A stretch of 64,000 nucleotides of DNA from assembly GCF_900186835.1 (NCBI RefSeq), contig NZ_LT906448.1, positions 930,001 through 994,000 of the forward strand. Direction: 5' to 3'. The stretch comes from Pasteurella dagmatis (GTDB taxonomy: Bacteria > Pseudomonadota > Gammaproteobacteria > Enterobacterales > Pasteurellaceae). This document shows, piece after piece, positions 53,786 to 62,417 of this stretch. Each line of letters starts with the position of its first letter. Position 1 is the stretch's first letter. A program made the position numbers and the translations under genes. Under the pieces are notes generated by a model, which was given only the letters and a program-made list of their open reading frames with translations, searched no databases and was not told the DNA's origin.

Positions 53786-54097
53786 TTATAAAGGTGATCT
53801 CGGGCTAAAAGTGGAAATATTTTTTAGTCCCTCGCTATTGTCAGTCACGCGTACGCACGCACCAACAACTAATGTAGAATCATATTTGTGTACCAATTGA
53901 ATATTCTCAATTGGACCATCAGGACGTTCACAATCATTTTTACGGATAGTTAAATTTAGTTTCTCACCTTCATAAGAACTAAATAAAATTTCTCCACGAT
54001 ATCCGTTACCTTGATCATGATCATTATAATTTTTCGAACAGGCTGCTAGCCCTAAGCCCAAAATTGCTGTCAATGTTAAAATTGTTAATTTTTTCAT
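53786..54097 (-). CDS. Small lipoprotein related to the Pcp C-terminal domain
   Basis: The 103-residue protein has a signal peptide and lipobox (LAAC, Cys20). It has no glycine zipper. Its mature part, LNLTIRKNDC and QLVHKYDSTLVVGACVRV, mirrors the C-terminal domain of the adjacent Pcp (LELTIKKDNG and VVQKYDASLVPGARVRI). Two extra cysteines (in KNDCERP and VVGACVRV) could form a disulfide that Pcp lacks. It looks like a partial duplication or an exported single-domain paralog. The start at 54097 is chosen over the preceding Met codon, without strong evidence. Confidence 0.72.
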   Translation of the reverse strand: MKKLTILTLTAILGLGLAACSKNYNDHDQGNGYRGEILFSSYEGEKLNLTIRKNDCERPDGPIENIQLVHKYDSTLVVGACVRVTDNSEGLKNISTFSPRSPL

Positions 54098-54102
54098 CAC
54101 TG

Positions 54103-54693
54103 CTAAACCTCAATGATTGTTTTTATGTTATATGGGTGCACCTTAATACAAGTATGATTTTGAGCTTTATCCCAAAAACTCACTGCAATTGACGGGTTAG
54201 GCAATTGCTCACCCTCAACCTTAGGTTCACTCACTTTGACCTTTAAATTATCTATTTTGTTCCATAAAAATAATTGATTAATGCGTTCTACCCAATTTTC
54301 AACACTCTCATTTGCTAAAAACGGCATCACAACCTCAATATGCTCCCAACTTTCAATTGGGTAATATTGATTATTTTTAGGGAATGGTAACTCGATAATA
54401 TCGACTGATTGCCCAGTAAAAATAAATGGCTGATTTAATTTAATTAAATAAATAATTCTCCCATTGACGACATTATCGCTCAAAATTGTACCGTACTTTA
54501 ATAGTAGTGTCAGCCAATATTTTGCCTTTTCTTCAGAGTTTACTCTTAGCGCTAAATGATCAATTTCATAATTTTCAAGGGATAATCCCATTGCCTTTGA
54601 AAGTTGCAGTATCTTTTGTTCAAACCCAAAGAAGTCCGCTAAAAGTGTAGTCTGATTAGCAAATAATGTGTGCGTTTGATTAAAAATCATCAT
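54103..54693 (-). CDS. yecM: YecM family protein (VOC superfamily)
   Basis: YecM is a predicted metal-binding protein of the vicinal oxygen chelate fold with unknown function. The 196-residue protein from the ATG at 54693 includes the family stretch YEIDHLALRVNSEEKAKYW and SVDIIELPFPKN, plus WEHIEVVMP. Histidine and glutamate in these motifs resemble metal ligands. It is divergent from argS, as yecM and argS are also neighbours in E. coli. The open frame runs upstream to 54738, but that part overlaps the argS leader. The AAGAGCGGT variant is at 54725-54733. Confidence 0.85.
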   Translation of the reverse strand: MMIFNQTHTLFANQTTLLADFFGFEQKILQLSKAMGLSLENYEIDHLALRVNSEEKAKYWLTLLLKYGTILSDNVVNGRIIYLIKLNQPFIFTGQSVDIIELPFPKNNQYYPIESWEHIEVVMPFLANESVENWVERINQLFLWNKIDNLKVKVSEPKVEGEQLPNPSIAVSFWDKAQNHTCIKVHPYNIKTIIEV

Positions 54694-54777
54694 TTTTTCC
54701 CGCTTTGACTTTTCTGAATGCGTAAAGAGCGGTATCATAACCGACTATTTATTAATTGTCATTTAGGTATTGTAACA

Positions 54778-56511
54778 GTGAATATTCAATCTATTCTATC
54801 TCATAGAATTCAACAAGCGATGATTGCAGTTGGTGCTGACAAAAATGTAGATGCGCTAGTTCGTCAATCAAGTAAAGCCCAGTTTGGTGATTACCAAGCA
54901 AACGGCATTATGGCTGCTGCTAAAAAAGCAGGTTATAATCCGCGTGAATTTGCAGAAAAAGTCATTCAACAATTAGATCTTAATGGCATTGCTGAAAAAA
55001 TCGAATTAGCAGGACCTGGCTTTATCAATATTTTCTTAGATAAACATTGGTTAGCTGAAAACGTTCAAAATGCTTTAAATGATGAAAAATTAGGCATTAC
55101 AGTAACTGAGAAACAAACTGTTGTGGCTGACTATTCCTCTCCAAATGTAGCAAAAGAAATGCACGTAGGTCATTTGCGTTCAACCATTATTGGTGATGCC
55201 GTTGTTCGTACATTAGAATTTTTAGGAAATAAGGTTATCCGTGCTAACCACGTTGGCGACTGGGGCACACAATTCGGTATGCTAATTGCTTATTTGGAAA
55301 AAATGGAAAACGAAAATGCCTCAGAAATGGAACTAAGTGATTTAGAAGCATTTTATCGTGCGGCAAAAGAACATTACGACTCTGATCCTGAATTCGCTGA
55401 AAAAGCACGTAATTATGTTGTGAAATTACAAGGTGGCGATGAATATTGTCGCACAATGTGGAAAAAACTTGTTGATATCACAATGCAACAAAACCAACAA
55501 AACTACAATCGTCTAAACGTAACCTTAACTGAAAAAGATGTGATGGGTGAAAGTTTATATAACCCAATGTTACCAAGCATTGTTGAAGATTTGAAGAAAC
55601 GACACTTAGCCGTTGAAGATGAAGGTGCATTAGTCGTTTACCTTGATGAATTTAAAAATAAAGACGGTGAAGCAATGGGCGTTATAGTGCAGAAAAAAGA
55701 CGGTGGTTTTTTATATACTACAACAGATATCGCCGCTGCAAAATACCGCTATGAAACATTAAATGCAGATCGAGCTTTAGTGTTCTCTGATACCCGTCAA
55801 AGCCAACATATGCAACAGGCTTGGTTAATTACGCGTAAAGCGGGCTATGTACCTGATAACTTCCAACTTGAACATAAAAACTTCGGTATGATGTTAGGAA
55901 AAGATGGCAAACCATTTAAAACACGTACTGGTGGTACGGTTAAATTAGCTGACTTATTAGATGAAGCGGTTGAACGTGCAACACAATTAATTAATGAAAA
56001 AAGCACCGCACTTTCTGAGCAAGAAAAAGCAGCTGTAATTGAGGCTGTTGCAATTGGTTCAGTAAAATATGCTGATTTATCTAAAAACCGCACGACTGAT
56101 TATATCTTTGATTGGGATAATATGTTGAGTTTTGAAGGTAATACTGCACCTTATATGCAATATGCCTATACTCGTATTCGTTCTATTTTTAATCGTAGCG
56201 ATATTTCAGAATCACAATTACAACAAGCAACATTAAAATTTGCAGATGAAAAAGAACGAGTGTTAGCAGTGAAATTGTTACAGTTTGAAGAGGCTGTGCA
56301 AGTAGTCGCCAAAGAAGGTAGTCCACATATTCTTTGTACTTACCTTTATGAGCTTGCTGGCGTATTCTCATCATTCTATGAGCATTGTCCAATTTTAAAT
56401 AACGAAGATGAAAACGTAAAAATGAGCCGTTTAAAATTAGCGTTATTAACAGAAAAAACTTTAAAACAAGGTTTAACCTTATTAGGCATTAAAACCGTTG
56501 AAAAAATGTAA
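54778..56511 (+). CDS. argS: Arginyl-tRNA synthetase (GTG start)
   Basis: ArgS charges tRNA-Arg. The reading starts with a GTG at 54778, giving [15 protein letters not shown] and 577 residues, the exact E. coli length; no ATG aligns at this position. The HIGH motif is HVGH in [18 protein letters not shown] near 125. The KMSKS-like region is [17 protein letters not shown] near 380. The ribosome site is weak (TAGG). An upstream in-frame open stretch to 54718 is probably not translated. A USS lies at 56005-56013. Confidence 0.95.
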   Translation: MNIQSILSHRIQQAMIAVGADKNVDALVRQSSKAQFGDYQANGIMAAAKKAGYNPREFAEKVIQQLDLNGIAEKIELAGPGFINIFLDKHWLAENVQNALNDEKLGITVTEKQTVVADYSSPNVAKEMHVGHLRSTIIGDAVVRTLEFLGNKVIRANHVGDWGTQFGMLIAYLEKMENENASEMELSDLEAFYRAAKEHYDSDPEFAEKARNYVVKLQGGDEYCRTMWKKLVDITMQQNQQNYNRLNVTLTEKDVMGESLYNPMLPSIVEDLKKRHLAVEDEGALVVYLDEFKNKDGEAMGVIVQKKDGGFLYTTTDIAAAKYRYETLNADRALVFSDTRQSQHMQQAWLITRKAGYVPDNFQLEHKNFGMMLGKDGKPFKTRTGGTVKLADLLDEAVERATQLINEKSTALSEQEKAAVIEAVAIGSVKYADLSKNRTTDYIFDWDNMLSFEGNTAPYMQYAYTRIRSIFNRSDISESQLQQATLKFADEKERVLAVKLLQFEEAVQVVAKEGSPHILCTYLYELAGVFSSFYEHCPILNNEDENVKMSRLKLALLTEKTLKQGLTLLGIKTVEKM

Positions 56512-56532
56512 CTGTTTCAATAATTAAAACGT

Positions 56533-56566
56533 AAAAGGCTGATAAATATTATCAGCCTTTTCTTTT
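56533..56566 (+). terminator. argS terminator
   Basis: A 12-bp stem (AAAAGGCTGATA at 56533-56544 with 56550-56561) has a five-base loop and a T-rich tail, 22 bases after argS. Confidence 0.88.
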
Positions 56567-56612
56567 ATCTACTATCTACTTGTAATATTTTGACAAATCA
56601 CTTTTTTGGAAT

Positions 56613-56690
56613 AAAAAAAAGTGCCTCGCAGAGGCACTACTCGGAAAGCAAAATATGTCGGCTATTTTCTAATAGCACTTGTTCTTAGTT
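56613..56690 (-). ncRNA. Candidate Fur-controlled small RNA with RyhB-like core
   Basis: On the minus strand, TTGCAG (56725-56720), a 17-base spacer and TATCAT (56702-56697) form a promoter, with start near 56690. The transcript would be about 78 bases. It ends in an independent terminator: GTGCCTC (56621-56627) pairs with GAGGCAC (56631-56637) around a GCA loop, followed by eight T (56620-56613). Its middle reads GCCGACATATTTTGCTTTCC, close to the RyhB core (GACATTGCTCACATTGCTTCC). A Fur-like box covers the promoter. H. influenzae has an iron-responsive sRNA, HrrF; I cannot tell if this is its homologue. No protein-coding gene fits here. Confidence 0.65.
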
Positions 56691-56692
56691 GC

Positions 56693-56711
56693 GGTAATGA
56701 TAATTAAATAA
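56693..56711. promoter_or_regulatory. Fur box over the small-RNA promoter
   Basis: GGTAATGATAATTAAATAA matches 12 of the first 14 bases of the Fur consensus GATAATGATAATCATTATC. The left half-site TGATAAT is perfect. It overlaps the -10 element and the start of the small RNA, the position expected for repression when iron is plentiful. The right half is weak. Confidence 0.65.
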
Positions 56712-56802
56712 ACCACACACTGCAAATGGTTATTATTAATAATGTGAACCAACTCACGATTTTTTAGAAATATTAGCGCTTTTTTCACCAACTTAATAAA
56801 AC

Positions 56803-56833
56803 AAAAGGCATTTAACTTAAGATTAAATGCCCT
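56803..56833 (-). terminator. mdh terminator
   Basis: A nine-bp stem (GGCATTTAA at 56807-56815 with TTAAATGCC at 56823-56831) has a seven-base loop. On the minus strand it is followed by TTTTGTTTT. It lies 23 bases after the mdh stop, so the second terminator at 56613 belongs to another transcript. Confidence 0.8.
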
Positions 56834-56853
56834 TAATAAAGTTTAACTAATTA

Positions 56854-57789
56854 TTATTGATTTACAAATTTTTCGCCTAATTCAATATCAGCACGTAAAG
56901 TTTCTAACATTGTATCAAGTGCTTGTTGTTCAAATGCGCTTAATGGACCAATCGGTAGAATTTCTTCAACACCTTCTCTACCTAAACGAACTGGTTGAGC
57001 AAAGAAACGAGCATATTTACCGCAACCCTCCACATAAGTACATTCGACTACATTTTCACCTTGTAAACCTTTTACTAAAGAAAGTGCAAAACGTGCTGCT
57101 GCTTGTGCCATTGATAAAGTTGCTGAGCCACCACCTGCTTTTGCTTCAACCACTTCTGTACCCGCGTTTTGAATACGTTTTGTTAGTGGTGCAATTTCTT
57201 CCTCTTTCCATTCAACATATTGAACTTGTGAAAGTAATGGAAGAATTGTTACACCCGAGTGACCACCAATTACAGGTACAATAGTACGTATTGGATCTAA
57301 ATTCTTCAATTCGGATACGAAAGTTTCAGAACGAATAATATCCAGTGTTGTCACACCAAATAATTTACGTTTATCGTATACGCCTGCTTTTTTCAATACT
57401 TCAGCAGCAATTGCCACCGTTGTATTTACGGGGTTAGTGATAATTCCAACACAAGCTTTTGGGCATACTACAGCTACTTTTTCAATCAAGTTGCGTACAA
57501 TACCCGCATTAATATTGAATAAATCAGAACGATCCATACCCGGTTTACGAGCAACGCCAGCAGAAATTAACACAACATCAGCACCTTGTAACGCTAGTGT
57601 TGGATCTTCACCTGCAAAACCTTGTACTTTCACAGCCGTTGGGATATGACTTACATCTGCTGCTACACCAGGTGTAACTGGTGCAATATCATATAATGAT
57701 AGCTCTGACCCTGCTGGTAATTGTAATTTCAATAATAATGCTAATGCTTGACCAATACCGCCTGCGGCACCTAGAACTGCAACTTTCAT
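56854..57789 (-). CDS. mdh: Malate dehydrogenase
   Basis: Mdh oxidises malate to oxaloacetate with NAD in the TCA cycle; run in reverse it feeds fumarate respiration. The NAD motif is [17 protein letters not shown] at the N-terminus. The catalytic histidine is in [14 protein letters not shown] near 177, with the arginine in [15 protein letters not shown]. The length of 311 matches E. coli (312). It is divergent from argR, as in many gammaproteobacteria. A USS is in the shared upstream region at 57906-57914. Confidence 0.97.
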   Translation of the reverse strand: MKVAVLGAAGGIGQALALLLKLQLPAGSELSLYDIAPVTPGVAADVSHIPTAVKVQGFAGEDPTLALQGADVVLISAGVARKPGMDRSDLFNINAGIVRNLIEKVAVVCPKACVGIITNPVNTTVAIAAEVLKKAGVYDKRKLFGVTTLDIIRSETFVSELKNLDPIRTIVPVIGGHSGVTILPLLSQVQYVEWKEEEIAPLTKRIQNAGTEVVEAKAGGGSATLSMAQAAARFALSLVKGLQGENVVECTYVEGCGKYARFFAQPVRLGREGVEEILPIGPLSAFEQQALDTMLETLRADIELGEKFVNQ

Positions 57790-57905
57790 TTGCTACTCCT
57801 TATGGGTTAATAAACTAAATTCTTAAGATTTTAAAAGGATCACTATATAAATTCAAATAGATAAATTCAATTGTGAGATCTAACTCAAATTTTCATTAAA
57901 AACTG

Positions 57906-57914
57906 ACCGCACTT
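57906..57914 (-). repeat. DNA uptake signal (representative copy of a window-wide family)
   Basis: One of at least 39 exact AAGTGCGGT or ACCGCACTT copies. Others by start: 4373, 5044, 5918, 7103, 7122, 9892, 15267, 15283, 16925, 17935, 17950, 19736, 20867, 22775, 24979, 25014, 25762, 27381, 28355, 29628, 30712, 34148, 37206, 39717, 40434, 41898, 43506, 43589, 44180, 48249, 48277, 48809, 51030, 51379, 56005, 60079, 62383 and 62393. The Hin-type signal promotes uptake of same-species DNA. The count was by eye and may be short. Confidence 0.9.
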
Positions 57915-57949
57915 TATTCAAAAATACTCTGAGTAAGCCAAAATCTATT

Positions 57950-57973
57950 TGCATATTTATGCAATTTTATGCA
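57950..57973. promoter_or_regulatory. ArgR boxes in the argR-mdh intergenic region
   Basis: TGCATATTTATGCA (57950-57963) and TGCAATTTTATGCA (57960-57973) share a central TGCA, so three TGCA half-sites recur every ten bases. This fits the ARG box (TGAAT-type arms around an AT centre). The position 36-59 bases before argR points to autoregulation. Mdh could also be affected. Confidence 0.6.
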
Positions 57974-58008
57974 AGATTAATAGATATAACTAAAAAAGAG
58001 AATATGTT

Positions 58009-58476
58009 ATGCATCCTGAAAAACACGATAATTTATCTCACGCATTCAAAGAATTACTCGCACAAGAAAAATTTGGCTCACAAAGTGAAATTGTTACAGC
58101 CTTACAAGAACTAGGCTTCCATAATATCAATCAATCTAAAGTTTCGCGTATGCTTACCAAATTTGGGGCAGTTCGTACGCGTAATACACGTATGGAAATG
58201 GTGTATTGTTTACCGAATGAATTGAGTGTACCAAACACAAAAAGCCCACTTAAAAATCTAGTAATCGATATTGACCACAATGCTTTTGTAGTCGTGATTA
58301 AAACTACACCCGGAGCCGCACAATTAATAGCTAGATTATTAGATTCTATCGGCAAAGCTGACGGGATTTTAGGCACAATAGCTGGAGATGACACAATTTT
58401 TGTAACTCCAACGCTAGGTACAGAAATGCGAGATCTGATTGACAGTATCAGGCAGTTATTTGATTCATCAATGTAA
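58009..58476 (+). CDS. argR: Arginine repressor
   Basis: ArgR is the arginine-binding hexameric repressor of arginine genes. The N-terminal winged helix (residues 1-70, with [24 protein letters not shown] as recognition region) is followed by the oligomerisation domain with the arginine-binding [13 protein letters not shown] near 125. The 155-residue length is that of E. coli (156). The ARG boxes at 57950-57973 lie just upstream. yfcH follows 29 bases later. Confidence 0.96.
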   Translation: MHPEKHDNLSHAFKELLAQEKFGSQSEIVTALQELGFHNINQSKVSRMLTKFGAVRTRNTRMEMVYCLPNELSVPNTKSPLKNLVIDIDHNAFVVVIKTTPGAAQLIARLLDSIGKADGILGTIAGDDTIFVTPTLGTEMRDLIDSIRQLFDSSM

Positions 58477-58505
58477 CACATTTACCCTAATATTGAGGAG
58501 GCACT

Positions 58506-59393
58506 ATGAATATCTTTATTACAGGCGCAACTGGATTAATTGGTTCATCATTACTTCCTCATTTAGTGGAAAAACACCAAGTTACTGCTTTGGTACGAAA
58601 TCTCGAGACTGCACGCAAAAAACTTCCTAATATAACTACCCTTACTACATCAATTTCTCAATATCATAATTTGAATGATTTCGATGCGATTATCAATTTA
58701 GCGGGTGAGCCTATTTTTGATCACCGTTGGACCGTAGCACAAAAGCAAAAGTTAGTTAATAGCCGAGTTAGCCTCACTAAACATTTAGCTCACCTAATTA
58801 ATCAAAGTTCAAATCCACCAGAAGTATTTATTTCGGGTTCTGCTACAGGCTATTATGGAGATAATGGCAATATGCAAATCACTGAAAATACCCCTGCTGC
58901 AAGAACATTTGCTGCAATGCTATGCAAGCAATGGGAAAATTCAGCTCTTCAAGCTGAAACTCGCGTTTGTCTTATCCGCACTGGTATTGTGCTTTCTTCT
59001 AAAGGAGGTGCTCTAGCAAAAATGTTACCCCTATATAGACTAGGATTGGGAGGGAAACTAGGGAATGGTCAACAATATTGGGGATGGATTTCCATAGATG
59101 ATGTGGTTCAGGGAATTTTATTTTTACTTGAAAATAAACATTGTGAAGGGGCATTTAATTTCACAGCACCAAATCCTTTACCCCAAAGTGAAATCAATCA
59201 AATCTTAGGTAAACAGCTCAATCGCCCTTACTTCACATGCGTTCCTGCTTTTATTTTAAAGCTTGTGTTGGGTGAGCGTTCACAATTATTATTAGATAGT
59301 CAAAATATCATTCCAAAACAATTAGTGAACGCAGGATTCGAATTTCAATATCCTCATTTTAAACAAGCACTTGTGCATTGTCTAAATGAATAA
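58506..59393 (+). CDS. TIGR01777 family SDR-type epimerase (YfcH-like)
   Basis: This 295-residue NAD(P)-binding protein belongs to the extended SDR/epimerase group TIGR01777. Its Rossmann motif MNIFITGATGLIGSSL is at the N-terminus. The family pieces NLAGEPIFDHRW, SGSATGYYGD and LGGKLGNGQQYWGWISIDD are clear. A C-terminal DUF1731 domain is present. Its substrate is unknown. It follows argR on the same strand, the same order as in H. influenzae. An AGGAGG ribosome site precedes it. Confidence 0.88.
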   Translation: MNIFITGATGLIGSSLLPHLVEKHQVTALVRNLETARKKLPNITTLTTSISQYHNLNDFDAIINLAGEPIFDHRWTVAQKQKLVNSRVSLTKHLAHLINQSSNPPEVFISGSATGYYGDNGNMQITENTPAARTFAAMLCKQWENSALQAETRVCLIRTGIVLSSKGGALAKMLPLYRLGLGGKLGNGQQYWGWISIDDVVQGILFLLENKHCEGAFNFTAPNPLPQSEINQILGKQLNRPYFTCVPAFILKLVLGERSQLLLDSQNIIPKQLVNAGFEFQYPHFKQALVHCLNE

Positions 59394-59406
59394 AGAATAA
59401 AAATGA

Positions 59407-60039
59407 TTATTCACGCACAAAAGGATTATTTTGTTTTTCTTGCCCAATTGTGGTGTATGGTCCATGACCTGCGACAATGATCATATCATCGCCTAACGGA
59501 TACAGTTTTTCACGAATCACTCGTAATAATGCTTGATGATCGCCACCAGGGAAATCTGTCCTACCAACACTTTGTTTAAATAACACATCGCCTGTAAAAG
59601 CAATACGTTTATTGTGTTCAATAAAACCAATATGTCCCGGTGTATGGCCTGGTAGATGTAAAACTTCAAAACGCATATCACCAATTTCGATAATCTCACC
59701 TTCTTCATTTAACCAGCGATCAGGTTCAAAAGCATCAATTTCAAATAATCCAAATTTTTGTGATTGTTGAGGTAATTGTTGAAACCAATAATCATCTAAA
59801 GAATTTGGTCCAATCATTTCAACATTAAAATGTTGCTTCAATTTTGGTGCGGCACCCACATGATCAAGATGACCATGGGTTAATAAAATCACTTTTAGAT
59901 TCAAATCTAATTCTTCAATACGTTTGATCAATTTCTCTGCTTCACCACCCGGATCAATGATAGCCGCATTTTTTTCATCATCCCAGATTAACGAACAATT
60001 TTGTTGGAATGCTGTGACAGGAATAATTTCGATATTCAT
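59407..60039 (-). CDS. MBL-fold hydrolase (YcbL, glyoxalase II-like)
   Basis: This 210-residue metallo-beta-lactamase fold protein has THGHLDH at residues 54-60 (His55, His57, Asp59, His60), HLPGHTPGHIGF near 128, and GDVLFKQSVGRTDFPGG near 150. This is the YcbL type, with hydroxyacylglutathione hydrolase activity reported for a Salmonella relative. It is downstream of mepK in the ycbL-mepK-ldtD-prc group, as in H. influenzae, though its link to cell-wall work is only by position. Confidence 0.88.
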   Translation of the reverse strand: MNIEIIPVTAFQQNCSLIWDDEKNAAIIDPGGEAEKLIKRIEELDLNLKVILLTHGHLDHVGAAPKLKQHFNVEMIGPNSLDDYWFQQLPQQSQKFGLFEIDAFEPDRWLNEEGEIIEIGDMRFEVLHLPGHTPGHIGFIEHNKRIAFTGDVLFKQSVGRTDFPGGDHQALLRVIREKLYPLGDDMIIVAGHGPYTTIGQEKQNNPFVRE

Positions 60040-60068
60040 TTTATTTCCTACATACTAACGAATAAGAA

Positions 60069-60090
60069 AACCGCACAAAAGTGCGGTTCA
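60069..60090 (-). terminator. mepK terminator from an uptake-signal pair
   Basis: AACCGCAC (60069-60076) and GTGCGGTT (60081-60088) form an eight-bp stem with a four-base loop. Its right half is an uptake signal (60079-60087). The minus-strand tail is T-rich, 25 bases after mepK. Confidence 0.72.
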
Positions 60091-60112
60091 ATTTAGAAAA
60101 GTTTTTCAGTGA

Positions 60113-60673
60113 TTAGCTACCGCGCCAAGTACGGACTGGACCAGTATCGACGTGTATAAAATTACTACGAGGATAATAACCTACACCACCATTACTCAGT
60201 TTTTCAGCCACTTGACGTACTCTCGCTAATGACGTGCCATCAATACGGAAGTCAATTGCTTGACCACGAGTATGATAGCTATTACTCGCAACTCCGCGGC
60301 TACGGCGACGCATTGCAGCATTGCTCGCAGGGGAACGGTAACCACAAATAATTTGAATCTCAGTATTACGTAACCCTAAATTATTTTGGATACGATACAA
60401 TTTGCTAAATAAATTTGGATCCATTCTATGCATATGATTGTTACGTTTATCACGCATTAAATAGTCCAAACGTTTTAATGCTACGGAAGAAAAACCTTTG
60501 CTCAATGAAAATTCCGAGCTAAATACATCACCTGTATTAATATTTCTAAAGCGTAAAATGCGAGGTTTTGGTGTTGATACCGCAGCTAATAAGCTATTGG
60601 GTAATAAAGATGCCCCTAATACAATTCCACCTAAAGATAACCATTTACGGCGACTATGGTTAATGTTGTCCAT
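60113..60673 (-). CDS. mepK: Murein endopeptidase MepK (YcbK, M15/DUF882)
   Basis: MepK cleaves peptide cross-links in peptidoglycan; E. coli MepK acts on 3-3 links. The protein has a Tat-like signal (SRRKWLSLGG, residues 7-16) and ends at 186 residues (E. coli 182). Zinc ligands are visible: SYHTRGQAIDFR (His and Asp) and FIHVDTG. It sits next to ldtD, which makes the 3-3 links it would cut, so the pair links synthesis and cleavage. Confidence 0.93.
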   Translation of the reverse strand: MDNINHSRRKWLSLGGIVLGASLLPNSLLAAVSTPKPRILRFRNINTGDVFSSEFSLSKGFSSVALKRLDYLMRDKRNNHMHRMDPNLFSKLYRIQNNLGLRNTEIQIICGYRSPASNAAMRRRSRGVASNSYHTRGQAIDFRIDGTSLARVRQVAEKLSNGGVGYYPRSNFIHVDTGPVRTWRGS

Positions 60674-60817
60674 CTGCTACTTTCTCTAAAGTTAATACAT
60701 ACCCAATTTGACCAGTATGTTCGTAATTAGTTCTATATAAAAATTAAACATTACGATTCTACATATTTTCCCTAAAAAATAAAGGGAAAATATGTCTAAT
60801 TTATGAGGAAGATCACA

Positions 60818-62353
60818 TTAATTGAGATATTTTCCCACAATTTTCCAGTTTACATAACTGAAATTTGGTGTTGAATCGTAACCATAAATATCTGGTAACG
60901 TATGGGTCTGACCTTTGTTTACCCACATTGTGACATAGTATAAGAATACTGGATTATCTGATGCTACATTAGCAGAAGTCGTTTTACGGCTTTGTAACAC
61001 ACTACGTTTTCTTTCTTCTGACCAGCCAGCTTCTTTTAATAAAATTGTAGCGAGTTGATCAGATTTCTCAACACGTACACAGCCAGAACTCAAAGCACGA
61101 TCTTTTTTACCGAATAACCCACGGTTTGGTGTATCGTGTAAATAAATCGCATCTGAGCTTGGCATATTAAATTTGAAGTTGCCTAATGCACTATCACCGG
61201 GAGCTTGACGCAAGCGATATGGAAATTTTTTCGCTGTCATATTTTCCCAATCAATTGTATATGGGTCGACACTATTACCTTTGCCATCAATAATGGTATA
61301 GCCATTGCGATAAATATAACTTGGATCTTTACGTACTTTTGGAATAATGTCTTCATTGATCAAACGTACTGGTGCATTCCAAGGTGGATTAACCACAACA
61401 TTGCTCAATTTACTGTACATTACTGGCGTTTTGCGTGCTTTTTTACCGACAATAACTCTCGATGTTAAAACAAGTTGACCATCACGATAATATTCTAATT
61501 GATAACTTGGAATATTAACGAATAAGCCATCTGTAAACTCTGGAATTACACGTAAACGTTGTGCATTAATTGCCATTTTGTACATTTTAGATAACGCAGT
61601 TTTATCAGCATCTTCTTTGACTAAAGCTGTCAACGCATTTAATGTTTGCTTATACCAATTATTTTGTGTTGAAAGTGTAGCCAAGAATTCTGACATTTTA
61701 TTCTCATTTACTGCACTTAACCAATTATTGATATGCTCATCTTTGGGTTGCATTGCTTTATAGCTATTTGCTGAATATAGCCATTTCTGAGCCGATTTTG
61801 ACACATTTTTGGCGTAATACAGATAATCTAAGAAGGTATCTGTTAATAATATATCTCTCACTAATGAACCTTCTTCAGATTCATCAATTCGTGCCAAGGC
61901 TTCAAAAGTTTCTTTTGAAATACCACTTGCTACAACAGAAGCGTACTCACGTAGAAATTGTTTTTCAGCTGTTTTATCTGTCCAAAGGAATTGAAAATTA
62001 TTTTCAGCATAGATTTTTGCAACTGCACTTTTAAACTGTAAACGTGTATCTCCAATTCGGTTACTTAATTCTTGCTCTGCTAACGCTTGTTTTTCTGCTG
62101 CAAGTCGCTCAGCCTCAATTTTCTGCTCTTCCGCTAATTGTTGTTCAGCAAGCTGAGTTTCTACTGCAATTTGTTGAGATGTTAAAGGCTCAGCATCTTG
62201 CACTAATGTTGTCGTCGCACTCACAACAGTTTCAAGACTGCCTGCCTGTAATTGAGTTGCTGTATTACTTGGATTAGCCAGTACACTAACAGTGTAAAAT
62301 AATGGCAAAGACAATGCTATCTGTGTCACTTTGAGTGATTTCATTTTTAACAT
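60818..62353 (-). CDS. ldtD: L,D-transpeptidase LdtD (YcbB)
   Basis: LdtD forms 3-3 cross-links between diaminopimelate residues in peptidoglycan and is insensitive to most beta-lactams. The 511-residue protein has a signal peptide (SLKVTQIALSLPLFYTVSVL), then a coiled-coil-like QL/EE-rich segment (about 65-95), an insertion region, and the YkuD domain with the catalytic cysteine in SSGCVRVEK and HDTPNRGLFG. The start at 62353 follows AAGGAAC. It is shorter than E. coli LdtD (615). It is followed by mepK after 145 bases. Confidence 0.92.
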   Translation of the reverse strand: MLKMKSLKVTQIALSLPLFYTVSVLANPSNTATQLQAGSLETVVSATTTLVQDAEPLTSQQIAVETQLAEQQLAEEQKIEAERLAAEKQALAEQELSNRIGDTRLQFKSAVAKIYAENNFQFLWTDKTAEKQFLREYASVVASGISKETFEALARIDESEEGSLVRDILLTDTFLDYLYYAKNVSKSAQKWLYSANSYKAMQPKDEHINNWLSAVNENKMSEFLATLSTQNNWYKQTLNALTALVKEDADKTALSKMYKMAINAQRLRVIPEFTDGLFVNIPSYQLEYYRDGQLVLTSRVIVGKKARKTPVMYSKLSNVVVNPPWNAPVRLINEDIIPKVRKDPSYIYRNGYTIIDGKGNSVDPYTIDWENMTAKKFPYRLRQAPGDSALGNFKFNMPSSDAIYLHDTPNRGLFGKKDRALSSGCVRVEKSDQLATILLKEAGWSEERKRSVLQSRKTTSANVASDNPVFLYYVTMWVNKGQTHTLPDIYGYDSTPNFSYVNWKIVGKYLN

Positions 62354-62381
62354 AAATGAGTTCCTTAAAATCATTAGAAAT

Positions 62382-62402
62382 CGACCGCACTTAAAGTGCG
62401 GT
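62382..62402. terminator. Compact USS-pair hairpin between ldtD and prc
   Basis: Uptake signals at 62383-62391 and 62393-62401 face each other with only one base between them, giving a ten-bp potential stem (eight usable). There is no good T run, so it may be a weak prc terminator or an uptake signal pair alone. Confidence 0.5.
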
Positions 62403-62417
62403 CTAAATAAGCTGATT

